A stretch of 38,981 nucleotides of DNA from Oscillospiraceae bacterium (GTDB taxonomy: Bacteria > Bacillota > Clostridia > Oscillospirales > Oscillospiraceae), in assembly GCA_015067525.1 (NCBI GenBank), contig SVMH01000017.1, forward strand, positions 1 to 38,981, given 5' to 3'. This document shows positions 32,612 through 38,981 of the stretch, in pieces. The notes beneath the pieces are model-generated. The model ran no database searches. It saw nothing but the letters and a program-made list of their open reading frames with translations, and was not told where the DNA came from. A program made the position numbers and the translations under genes. Position 1 is the first letter of the stretch; each line of letters starts with the position of its first letter.

Positions 32612-32979
32612 ACGGCAGATTGGCATGGTGAAATTCACGAAAATGAAATTTCGGACAAATTAGGCTTGACGAAGAGGGTGATTTGTGCTCATTGGGAAAA
32701 GTTGGGAAACTTTTCAATATCTAGTAACCGGCTTCACAAAAGGAAACTATATCTTGCTCCCATAAGCTGTGCCAACGGGAGCTATTTGTGCCGGTAAACA
32801 TGGTTGACATAATGTTGTTTACATAATAATTTGACATAATCGACAAAAATAATTATTTTCGCGGAAAACCCTTGCGGAAAACAAAATTTTGCCATATATT
32901 AAATAGCGCACCACATCGACATAATGATGGATTCTAAATTCCGTGCTCGGCTCATAGGATTGCTTGAGGTGAGTAGCGA
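32612..32979 (+). other. 368-base AT-rich intergenic region with direct repeats and hairpins
   Basis: I find no gene here. Visible elements are a hairpin GAAAAGTT-GGGA-AACTTTTC (32696-32715) and a GCTCCC/GGGAGC inverted repeat near 32756-32782. Three TTKACATAAT direct repeats lie at 32804-32813, 32818-32827 and 32831-32840, with a partial fourth copy at 32918-32925. There is a perfect palindrome AAAATAATTATTTT (32846-32859) and a GCGGAAAAC repeat (32861-32869, 32874-32882). CATATATT at 32893-32900 resembles a sigma-E -10 (one mismatch), but no matching -35 is present. TTGCGG-17-TATATT (32872-32900) is a weak sigma-A alternative for spoIIM. The base composition is clearly more AT-rich than the flanks. 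Confidence 0.6.
32804..32840 (+). repeat. Three TTKACATAAT direct repeats upstream of spoIIM
   Basis: TTGACATAAT, TTTACATAAT and TTGACATAAT start at 32804, 32818 and 32831, spaced 14 and 13 bases apart. A further GACATAAT occurs at 32918. They could be protein-binding sites or nested promoter elements, because each contains a TTGACA-like hexamer. Confidence 0.75.
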
Positions 32980-33609
32980 ATGAAGGTCGATCGGATGGTC
33001 CGGCCCCCGAAGACGTGGGATGCACTTCGGACAAGAGTGTTGATGGTGTGCTTTTTCTTTGTGCTTGGCATGCTGCTGGGCCGTGTGATACACGGCACGG
33101 TAAGCCAGGCCGACCATCTGCGGCTGCAGGAATACATGCTGCAGTATGCCCGCCTGTCCGGTCAAACGGAAGATCCGGCTGCGTCGATCCTCTCGGTGCT
33201 GTGGGCGTATCTGCGCTATCCGCTGCTGATTTTCCTGTCTGGGTTTACCGCCTTGGGAATTGTACTGATTCCGACGGTATGGCTTGTCCAAGGGTGCACC
33301 ATGGCTTTTTCGGCGGCCTGCTTTGCGTCCGCACTTGGCCGCAGCGGTGTACTGCTGGCGCTGGCTGCGTTCGGTGTACGAAGCCTGTTTGTTTTTCCGT
33401 GCAGTCTGTTACTGTCTGCATGGTCCTTGGATGGCCCGCTGCGCTGCATCCATGTGCGCGGTGAGAACCACAGGAAGAAGAAACCTTTGTATCAACCCAA
33501 TCATTATTTGCGTTTTGCCGTTTGTTTAGCGGTGCTGCTGATCGGTGTTATAGCAGAATTGACTGTCGTGCCGAAGCTTTTACAACTGGTACTGGCCGGT
33601 ATTTCATGA
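32980..33609 (+). CDS. spoIIM: Stage II sporulation protein M
   Basis: The 209-residue protein has five hydrophobic helices (about residues 20-40, 80-105, 108-130, 133-155 and 182-205) and the SpoIIM/DUF95 layout. SpoIIM is part of the SpoIIDMP machine that thins septal peptidoglycan during engulfment of the forespore. The gene lies directly before xerD, a common clostridial order. GAGGTGA precedes ATG 32980. Similarity is to the weakly conserved DUF95 group, so assignment rests on topology and context as well. Confidence 0.82.
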   Translation: MKVDRMVRPPKTWDALRTRVLMVCFFFVLGMLLGRVIHGTVSQADHLRLQEYMLQYARLSGQTEDPAASILSVLWAYLRYPLLIFLSGFTALGIVLIPTVWLVQGCTMAFSAACFASALGRSGVLLALAAFGVRSLFVFPCSLLLSAWSLDGPLRCIHVRGENHRKKKPLYQPNHYLRFAVCLAVLLIGVIAELTVVPKLLQLVLAGIS

Positions 33610-33626
33610 GAAAGGAGTGAGCGAAA

Positions 33627-34511
33627 ATGACAGACTATGTAAACGCATACCAAACTTATCTGGCGGATGAAAAGCATGTTTCTGCCAATACGCTCAGCTC
33701 CTATGTCCGTGACATCACCCAGTTCCAGACCTGGCTGCTGCACAAGGGGGCCCCGGATCTGCGCAAGGTGAAGAAGGAGACCATCAGCGAATACCTGCAG
33801 TACCTGACGCAGATCGGCAAGTCGCCCGCCACGGTGACACGCTGCACCGCATCGGTAAAGTCTTTCTACACCTACATGATGCAGGCCGGCCACGTGAAGG
33901 CCAATCCCGCCAAGGCGGTGGCCGCTGTGAAGGTGGATCGCAAGATGCCTGAGATCCTGACCAGCAAGGAAGTGGAGCTGTTTTTGGAGCAGCCCAAGTG
34001 CGTGGACGAAAAGGGTTATCGCGACCATGCCATGCTGGAGCTGCTGTATGCCACCGGCATCCGCGTTTCTGAGCTGATCGGCCTGAACATAAGTGACGTA
34101 AACCTGACCATCGGCTTCATCCGCTGCCGCGGCAAGGAGAAAGAGCGTATCATTCCGCTGTATCAGGCCGCTATCAAGGCGCTGCAGGACTACATGCACG
34201 ATATTCGCCCCCGCATCGTCTCTGATGAGGAGGAAGAGGCGCTCTTCGTCAACATGAGCGGTGAACGTATGAGCCGTCAGGGCTTCTGGAAGATCATCAA
34301 GTACTATCAGGAGAAGGCGGAGATCGAAAAGGACATTACACCCCATACGCTGCGCCATTCCTTCGCCGTGCACCTGCTGCAGAACGGTGCGGATCTGCGT
34401 TCCATTCAGGAAATGCTGGGCCATGCCGATATTTCCTCCACCCAGATCTACACCCACATCATCAAAAAGCAGCTCAACGACGTCTATCACAAAGCGCACC
34501 CCCGTGCATAA
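33627..34511 (+). CDS. xerD: Site-specific tyrosine recombinase XerD
   Basis: The 294-residue protein has an N-terminal SAM-like DNA-binding domain (SANTLSSYVRDITQF) and a tyrosine recombinase catalytic domain. All the main active-site residues are visible: Arg146 (ATGIRVSE), His240 and Arg243 (HTLRH), His266 (GHADI) and Tyr275 (QIYTHI). XerD resolves chromosome dimers at dif with XerC. Neither XerC nor a dif site is visible here, so a clostridial single-recombinase system is possible. AAAGGAG precedes the start. A terminator follows. Confidence 0.94.
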   Translation: MTDYVNAYQTYLADEKHVSANTLSSYVRDITQFQTWLLHKGAPDLRKVKKETISEYLQYLTQIGKSPATVTRCTASVKSFYTYMMQAGHVKANPAKAVAAVKVDRKMPEILTSKEVELFLEQPKCVDEKGYRDHAMLELLYATGIRVSELIGLNISDVNLTIGFIRCRGKEKERIIPLYQAAIKALQDYMHDIRPRIVSDEEEEALFVNMSGERMSRQGFWKIIKYYQEKAEIEKDITPHTLRHSFAVHLLQNGADLRSIQEMLGHADISSTQIYTHIIKKQLNDVYHKAHPRA

Positions 34512-34518
34512 GAGAATG

Positions 34519-34552
34519 ACTGCCGACCGAAATACCCGGTCGGCAGTTTTTT
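34519..34552 (+). terminator. Intrinsic terminator after xerD
   Basis: A perfect 11-bp stem (ACTGCCGACCG / CGGTCGGCAGT) with a seven-base loop is followed by six T. Confidence 0.93.
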
Positions 34553-34553
34553 G

Positions 34554-34582
34554 TTGCTATCTACCCGAACATTTGTTATAAT
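34554..34582 (+). promoter_or_regulatory. sigma-A-type promoter for ruvCAB
   Basis: TTGCTA (34554-34559), 17 bases and a perfect TATAAT (34577-34582) lie 29 bases before the ruvC start. I see no convincing LexA box in the short leader. Confidence 0.75.
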
Positions 34583-34611
34583 TACTTAGATTAGTTGGTG
34601 GAGGAGGGCCT

Positions 34612-35124
34612 ATGCGTATCTTGGGAATTGACCCCGGCGTTGCCACAGTGGGTTTCGGCGTGATCGAGTCGGACCGCGGCACGCAGCAGATGGTCCAGTA
34701 CGGCGCCATCACAACAGCGGCCGGATTACCTCTAGCGACCCGTCTGGTGCAGATCGCCGCCGATCTCGAGCAGCTGATCACGCAGTTTAAGCCGGATGAG
34801 ATCGCCATCGAAGAGCTGTTCTTCAGCAAGAATATCACCACCGGTATTGCGGTGGCCCATGCCCGCGGCGTGATTTTGTACACAGCCGAGAAACTGCAGG
34901 TGCCCATCTATGAGTACACGCCCATGCAGGTCAAACAGGCAGTCGTGGGCTACGGATTGGCAGAAAAGCATCAGGTCATGGATATGACCCGCCGCCTTTT
35001 GAAACTAAAGGCGATCCCCAAGCCGGACGATGCAGCTGACGCACTGGCCATCGCCATCTGCCACGCCAGAAGTGCCACCAGCCTGCTGCGCCGGCACACG
35101 CCGGATGTGAAAGAGACTGTATAA
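34612..35124 (+). CDS. ruvC: Crossover junction endodeoxyribonuclease RuvC
   Basis: RuvC resolves Holliday junctions in the RuvABC complex. The 170-residue protein has the four acidic active-site residues expected from E. coli: Asp7 (GIDPG), Glu67 (IEELFF), Asp140 and Asp143 (DDAADALA). GGAGGAGG is four to five bases before ATG 34612. It is first in a ruvC-ruvA-ruvB-glmM run. Bacillus uses RecU instead, so ruvC fits a clostridial rather than a bacillar genome. Confidence 0.96.
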   Translation: MRILGIDPGVATVGFGVIESDRGTQQMVQYGAITTAAGLPLATRLVQIAADLEQLITQFKPDEIAIEELFFSKNITTGIAVAHARGVILYTAEKLQVPIYEYTPMQVKQAVVGYGLAEKHQVMDMTRRLLKLKAIPKPDDAADALAIAICHARSATSLLRRHTPDVKETV

Positions 35125-35136
35125 GGAGCAAACGCT

Positions 35137-35736
35137 ATGTTTTACTATCTCAACGGAGTCATCGCCGAGATCGGGCCCGGTCTGGCTGTGGTCGACTGCG
35201 GCGGTGTAGGTTACGCCTGTGCCACCACCAATTATACGCTTGCACAGCTGAAAAAAGGGGAGAGGGCCAAGCTTTACACCTATCTCCATGTGCGCGAAGA
35301 GATCTTCGAGATCTACGGCTTTGCCAGTCAGGGCGAGCTGAACAGCTTCAAGATGCTGATCGGTGTTTCCGGCGTAGGCCCCAAGGCGGCGCTGGCCATC
35401 CTTTCCTCCGTTTCGCCCGATCAGCTGGCACTGGCCATCGTCACAGGCGACGAGAAAACCCTGACGGCGGCGCCCGGCATCGGCAAGAAGATCGCCCAGC
35501 GCATTATTCTGGAACTGAAGGATAAGCTGAGCAAGGATCCCGGCAGCTTCGCTTCCGACAGCGGCGCTTCTGTGACGATCCCCGTGCGGAACGACAAGTC
35601 CGGCGAGGCTGCGGCGGCATTGGCCGTGTTGGGCTATACCTCGCAGGATATCGCTGTTGCTTTAAAGGGCATCGATATGGACGCCCTGCCGCTGGAGGAG
35701 ATCATCCGTCAGGCGCTGAAACGAATGGTACGATAA
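35137..35736 (+). CDS. ruvA: Holliday junction branch migration protein RuvA
   Basis: The 199-residue protein has the N-terminal OB-fold (MFYYLNGVIAEIGPGLAVVDCGGVGY), two helix-hairpin-helix motifs (LIGVSGVGPKAALAIL and APGIGKKIAQRIILELKDK) and a small C-terminal RuvB-binding domain. It binds the four-way junction as a tetramer and loads RuvB. AAGGAGC precedes the start. Confidence 0.96.
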   Translation: MFYYLNGVIAEIGPGLAVVDCGGVGYACATTNYTLAQLKKGERAKLYTYLHVREEIFEIYGFASQGELNSFKMLIGVSGVGPKAALAILSSVSPDQLALAIVTGDEKTLTAAPGIGKKIAQRIILELKDKLSKDPGSFASDSGASVTIPVRNDKSGEAAAALAVLGYTSQDIAVALKGIDMDALPLEEIIRQALKRMVR

Positions 35737-35748
35737 GGAGCGATTTAC

Positions 35749-36789
35749 GTGAGTATCGACTTTGGAACCGACATCTACGAAGAGCCTATCGTGGCAAAAA
35801 CCTTCCTGTCCGAAGACGCGGCGGAGGTGTCTTTGCGTCCCCGTACGCTGAAGGAATACATCGGCCAGAGCAAGGCCAAAGATAACCTCTCCATCTTTAT
35901 TGAGGCTGCCCGCCGCCGCACGGAGTCCCTGGATCATGTGCTGCTGCACGGCCCTCCCGGCTTGGGCAAAACGACGCTGGCTGGCATCATCGCCGCCGAA
36001 ATGGGCGTTAATATCCGCATTACCTCCGGCCCCGCCATCGAAAAGCCGGGCGATCTGGCCGCCTTGCTGACCAATCTCAGTGAAAACGACATTCTGTTTG
36101 TCGATGAGATCCATCGCCTGAACCGCTCAGTGGAGGAGATCCTGTATCCCGCCATGGAGGATTACGCCATCGATATTATCATTGGCAAGGGACCTTCCGC
36201 CAATTCCATCCGGCTGGATCTGCCGCGCTTTACGCTGATCGGCGCCACCACCCGCGCAGGCTCTCTGTCCGCGCCGCTGCGCGACCGTTTCGGCGTTACG
36301 CTGCGTCTGGAGCTGTATTCCCCCGAGGAGCTGGCGCAGATCGTGACACGCAGTGCCGGTATTTTGAATGTTCCCATTGAGGAAGAGGGCGCTATGGAGA
36401 TCGCGCGCCGTTCCCGCGGCACGCCCCGTATCGCCAACCGCATGCTGCGCCGCGTACGCGACTTCGCGCAAGTCCGCGCTGACGGCGTGATCAGCCGCGC
36501 TGTGGCCGATCAGGCGCTGCGCGCACTGGAGATCGACTATCTGGGTCTTGACCCCGTAGACCGCCGTATGCTGCGCGCCATCATCGAAAACTACGGCGGC
36601 GGCCCGGTGGGTCTGGAGACGCTGGCTGCCACCATCGGTGAAGAATCTGTCACGCTGGAAGACGTATATGAGCCGTATCTGATGCAGATTGGCTTCCTGA
36701 CCCGTACGCCCCGCGGCCGCTGCGTAACGCGCAAGGCATACGAGCATCTGCATCTGGACTATATGGGACAGGAACAGCTGGAGCTGTGA
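35749..36789 (+). CDS. ruvB: Holliday junction branch migration helicase RuvB
   Basis: The 346-residue AAA+ motor has Walker [10 protein letters not shown] at residues 68-76, Walker B VDEIHR with D119-E120, sensor 1 GATTRAG, and arginine-rich RGTPRIANR. The C-terminal winged helix ends [13 protein letters not shown]. It drives branch migration with RuvA. The start is a GTG nine bases after AAGGAG. It is followed 19 bases later by glmM. Confidence 0.96.
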   Translation: MSIDFGTDIYEEPIVAKTFLSEDAAEVSLRPRTLKEYIGQSKAKDNLSIFIEAARRRTESLDHVLLHGPPGLGKTTLAGIIAAEMGVNIRITSGPAIEKPGDLAALLTNLSENDILFVDEIHRLNRSVEEILYPAMEDYAIDIIIGKGPSANSIRLDLPRFTLIGATTRAGSLSAPLRDRFGVTLRLELYSPEELAQIVTRSAGILNVPIEEEGAMEIARRSRGTPRIANRMLRRVRDFAQVRADGVISRAVADQALRALEIDYLGLDPVDRRMLRAIIENYGGGPVGLETLAATIGEESVTLEDVYEPYLMQIGFLTRTPRGRCVTRKAYEHLHLDYMGQEQLEL

Positions 36790-36808
36790 GGAAAGAAAGG
36801 AGACTTTT

Positions 36809-38164
36809 ATGGGTAAACTGTTTGGCACGGATGGCATCCGCGGTGTAGTTGGTAAGAATCTGACGGTAGATCTGGCTTTTCGGGTAGGCCAGTCTGTAGC
36901 CACCGTTCTGCAGGAGGAGACCGGCAAGCGTCCTACCATTCTGATCGGCAAGGACACCCGCATTTCCTCTGATATGCTGGAGTGTGCACTGATCGCCGGC
37001 ATCTGCTCTGTAGGCGGCAATGTGCTGCCTTTGGGTGTGATCCCCACGCCCGGCGTTGCGTATCTGACGGTGCTGGAGAAGGCCGATGCAGGCATCGTGA
37101 TCTCTGCATCCCACAATCCCTACGAGCATAACGGCATCAAGGTCTTTAACTGTCAGGGCTATAAGCTCCCCGACGAGACAGAGCAGCGTGTGGAAGATCT
37201 GATTTTGAACAACGCCGAAATGAACATCAAAACCGGCGGAGAGATCGGCAGATGCCTTCGCGGCATGGAGATGCTCAAACAGGCGTATATACATCACCTG
37301 CGTTCTACAGTCTCCTGCGAACTGGGCGGTCTGCGTGTTCTGGTGGACTGCGCCAACGGCGCCGCCAGCGCCACAGCGCCGGAGCTGTTTACCGCACTGC
37401 CTCTGCAGGCGGATTTCATCAACATGGATCCCGACGGCATCAACATCAACGAGAAGTGCGGCTCCACCCATTTGGACATTCTGGCCAAATCTGTGGTGGC
37501 AGGGGAGTACGATCTGGGCATCGCCTTTGACGGTGACGCCGACCGCTGCCTGCTGGTGGATGAGCTGGGCAACACCATCGACGGCGATAAGGTCATGGCT
37601 GTGTGCGGCCTAATGCTGCGCGAGCAGGGTTTGCTGACCGGCAACACCATCGTGGCCACCGTCATGTCCAATCTGGGCCTGCATGAGTTCTGCCGTAATA
37701 ACGGCATCGAGCTGGTCTGCACCGCTGTCGGTGACCGCCATGTGCTGGAAAAGATGGTGGAGTGCGACTACGCCATCGGCGGTGAGCAGTCCGGCCACAC
37801 CATCTTCCGCGCCTACGCTACCACTGGTGACGGCCAGCTGACGGCGCTGCAGTTCCTGCAGGTATTTGTACAGTCCGGCAAAAAGGCCTCCGAGTTGGTG
37901 TCCTGTTGCCCCCAATACCCTCAGGAACTGATCAACGTAGCAGTGGACCACACGCCCGGCGTGAAAGAACGCATCATGGCGGACGAATCTGTATGGGCTA
38001 TGGTGCGCGAAAAGGAAGCGCTGCTCAATGGCGAGGGCCGCATTTTGCTGCGTCCTTCCGGCACCGAAGCACTGATCCGCGTGATGGTTGAGGCCAAAAC
38101 CACCGAAATTGCGCTGCAGGTGGCAAATGATTTGGCTGATTATATAAAAAAGCTGTCGAAATAA
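36809..38164 (+). CDS. glmM: Phosphoglucosamine mutase
   Basis: GlmM converts glucosamine-6-phosphate to glucosamine-1-phosphate, the route to UDP-GlcNAc for peptidoglycan. The 451-residue protein begins MGKLFGTDGIRG. It has the active-site phosphoserine loop SASHNP (Ser101), the metal-binding loop DGDADR at residues 241-246, the sugar-binding GGEQSGH and the phosphate-binding RPSGTE near the C-terminus. AAAGGAG precedes the start. It lies at the end of the ruv run. Neither glmS nor its ribozyme is present in this window. Confidence 0.97.
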   Translation: MGKLFGTDGIRGVVGKNLTVDLAFRVGQSVATVLQEETGKRPTILIGKDTRISSDMLECALIAGICSVGGNVLPLGVIPTPGVAYLTVLEKADAGIVISASHNPYEHNGIKVFNCQGYKLPDETEQRVEDLILNNAEMNIKTGGEIGRCLRGMEMLKQAYIHHLRSTVSCELGGLRVLVDCANGAASATAPELFTALPLQADFINMDPDGININEKCGSTHLDILAKSVVAGEYDLGIAFDGDADRCLLVDELGNTIDGDKVMAVCGLMLREQGLLTGNTIVATVMSNLGLHEFCRNNGIELVCTAVGDRHVLEKMVECDYAIGGEQSGHTIFRAYATTGDGQLTALQFLQVFVQSGKKASELVSCCPQYPQELINVAVDHTPGVKERIMADESVWAMVREKEALLNGEGRILLRPSGTEALIRVMVEAKTTEIALQVANDLADYIKKLSK

Positions 38165-38194
38165 GAACGCATTTAACAAATTTTTAAGGATTAC

Positions 38195-38224
38195 TTGACA
38201 AATTATTTAGGCAATAGGTATAAT
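38195..38224 (+). promoter_or_regulatory. Consensus sigma-A promoter for sigH
   Basis: A perfect TTGACA (38195-38200) and a perfect TATAAT (38219-38224) are 18 bases apart. The ATG of the sigma factor begins at 38230, five bases after the -10 element, where transcription itself should start. Confidence 0.85.
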
Positions 38225-38229
38225 GATAT

Positions 38230-38853
38230 ATGGCTAACGGTAACGAGGCAAAGTACACAGAGTTGGAGTCGATGACAGACGAGCAGCTGTGTCTTCTCGC
38301 GGGCGAGGGCAATCGCTATGCAGAGGAGATCCTGGTGGCTCGCCATCACCGTCTGGTCCGTTCCTGCGCCCGTCCGTATTTTCTGGCAGGGGGCGATAAT
38401 GAAGATCTTCTGCAGGAAGGCATGTTCGGCTTGCTCAAAGCGATCCGCGAATATGACCAGACCCGCGAAGCATCCTTCCAGACCTTTGCCGGAACCTGTA
38501 TCCGCCACCGCCTATACTCTGTGCTCAAAGCCGCATCCAGTGGTAAGCACGTTCCCCTGAACCAATCGGTCCCCTTGAATCCCTCCTTCTTTGACGCCAA
38601 CCCCGCCTTTGCACAGGTCGATCCTGAAGTATTGCTGATTGACAGAGAAAAAGCTGCCAGTCTTCTGCAAAGTACCCGCAAGCAGTTGTCCGAATTCGAG
38701 GTAAAGATTTTAGGGTATTATCTGGATGGTCTCACTTGCCGTGAGATCGCAGAAACTGTTGGCAAGTCCCCCAAATCGGTGGACAATGCCGTGCAGCGTA
38801 TCCGCCGCAAAGTGGCGCGATACCTTTCCGCAGGCGATATCAGCATCGGCTGA
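38230..38853 (+). CDS. sigH: RNA polymerase sigma factor, SigH (Spo0H) family
   Basis: The 207-residue sigma-70-family protein has region 2 (LVRSCARPYFLAGGDNEDLLQEGMFGLLKAIREYD) and a linker resembling SigH (KHVPLNQSVPLNPSFFD). Region 4 (LDGLTCREIAETVGKSPKSVDNAVQRIRRKVARYL) ends GDISIG, like the end of Bacillus SigH. SigH directs early sporulation and stationary-phase genes. The start ATG 38230 coincides with the predicted transcription start, so the mRNA may be leaderless. ATG 38272 (MTDEQLC) is the alternative; it has a GGAG only three bases upstream. Confidence 0.9.
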   Translation: MANGNEAKYTELESMTDEQLCLLAGEGNRYAEEILVARHHRLVRSCARPYFLAGGDNEDLLQEGMFGLLKAIREYDQTREASFQTFAGTCIRHRLYSVLKAASSGKHVPLNQSVPLNPSFFDANPAFAQVDPEVLLIDREKAASLLQSTRKQLSEFEVKILGYYLDGLTCREIAETVGKSPKSVDNAVQRIRRKVARYLSAGDISIG

Positions 38854-38887
38854 ACGCATATATTTTTCTCAAAGAGAGGGTAAAATC

Positions 38888-38981
38888 ATGTACGAAGACA
38901 AGACTTTAGTTTGCAACGAGTGCGGCCAGGAGTTCGTTTTCTCCGCCGGTGAGCAGGAGTTCTACGCTGCCCGCGGCTTCC
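38888..38981 (+). CDS. Zinc-ribbon domain protein, 5' part only (runs off the window)
   Basis: Thirty-one codons are visible, beginning MYEDKTLVCNECGQEFVFSA and continuing GEQEFYAARGF. This is the zinc-ribbon pattern of small proteins of unknown function in Clostridia: a CxxC knuckle, then F-F-x-x-GEQEFY. GAGAGGG precedes the start. It follows sigH by 34 bases without a visible terminator, so it may share the sigH transcript. Confidence 0.85.
   Translation, partial: MYEDKTLVCNECGQEFVFSAGEQEFYAARGF

Noticed and set aside
32819-33034. Short minus-strand open frame overlapping the spoIIM start
   Set aside because: No ribosome-binding site, low-complexity content, and it spans the repeat array and the spoIIM start.

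Overview
The window looks like one contiguous stretch of chromosome from a spore-forming, GC-rich member of the class Clostridia. The Oscillospiraceae/Ruminococcaceae-type gut anaerobes are my best guess. The basis is a complete spoIIIAA-AH operon, spoIIM and a SigH-type sigma factor, together with Firmicutes operon orders (hprK...murB-rapZ-yvcK-whiA; nusB-xseA-xseB-ispA-dxs-tlyA-nadK-argR-recN). Strong AGGAGG ribosome-binding sites and TTGACA/TATAAT-type promoters fit the same group. I see no transposon, prophage, CRISPR array, tRNA or rRNA. Genus assignment is inference only.

Layout. (1) 1-9981: a divergent rpmB end, then a long plus-strand operon for carbon sensing, cell wall and replication: hprK, ROK glucokinase, murB, rapZ, yvcK, whiA, a C_GCAxxG_C_C redox-type protein and dnaE. 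(2) 9991-12740: two minus-strand genes, a cysteine-rich clostridial protein and a DUF3048 lipoprotein. Strong terminators bound them, and a plus-strand DUF4364 gene is divergent from the lipoprotein. (3) 12741-17389: the spoIIIA operon, eight tightly coupled genes with a candidate sigma-E promoter. (4) 17393-20721: asp23-type gene, nusB, xseA, xseB, ispA. (5) 20767-27719: a promoter, an approximately 654-nt structured RNA that I identify as OLE (ornate, large, extremophilic) RNA, its membrane partner gene oapA, then dxs, tlyA, nadK, argR and recN. (6) 27724-29369: a tyrosine T-box leader and tyrS. (7) 29384-32611: queA, tgt, yajC and a TIGR04086 membrane protein. (8) 32612-34552: an AT-rich repeat-bearing gap, spoIIM and xerD. 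(9) 34554-38981: ruvCAB, glmM, sigH and the start of a zinc-ribbon protein.

The most notable system is the ispA - OLE RNA - oapA - dxs cluster. The RNA has its own good promoter. Its 5' and 3' ends are complementary (20803-20811 with 21448-21456), and the adjacent membrane protein has the DxxxD motif of OapA. OLE is a known RNA class, so the interest lies in finding it in a genome that otherwise looks like an ordinary anaerobic spore former, and in its clear boundaries here. Secondary points are a sigH gene that appears to be leaderless, a cysteine-rich protein with a sigma-K-like promoter, a terminator that doubles as a Shine-Dalgarno-sequestering hairpin, and a direct-repeat array upstream of spoIIM.
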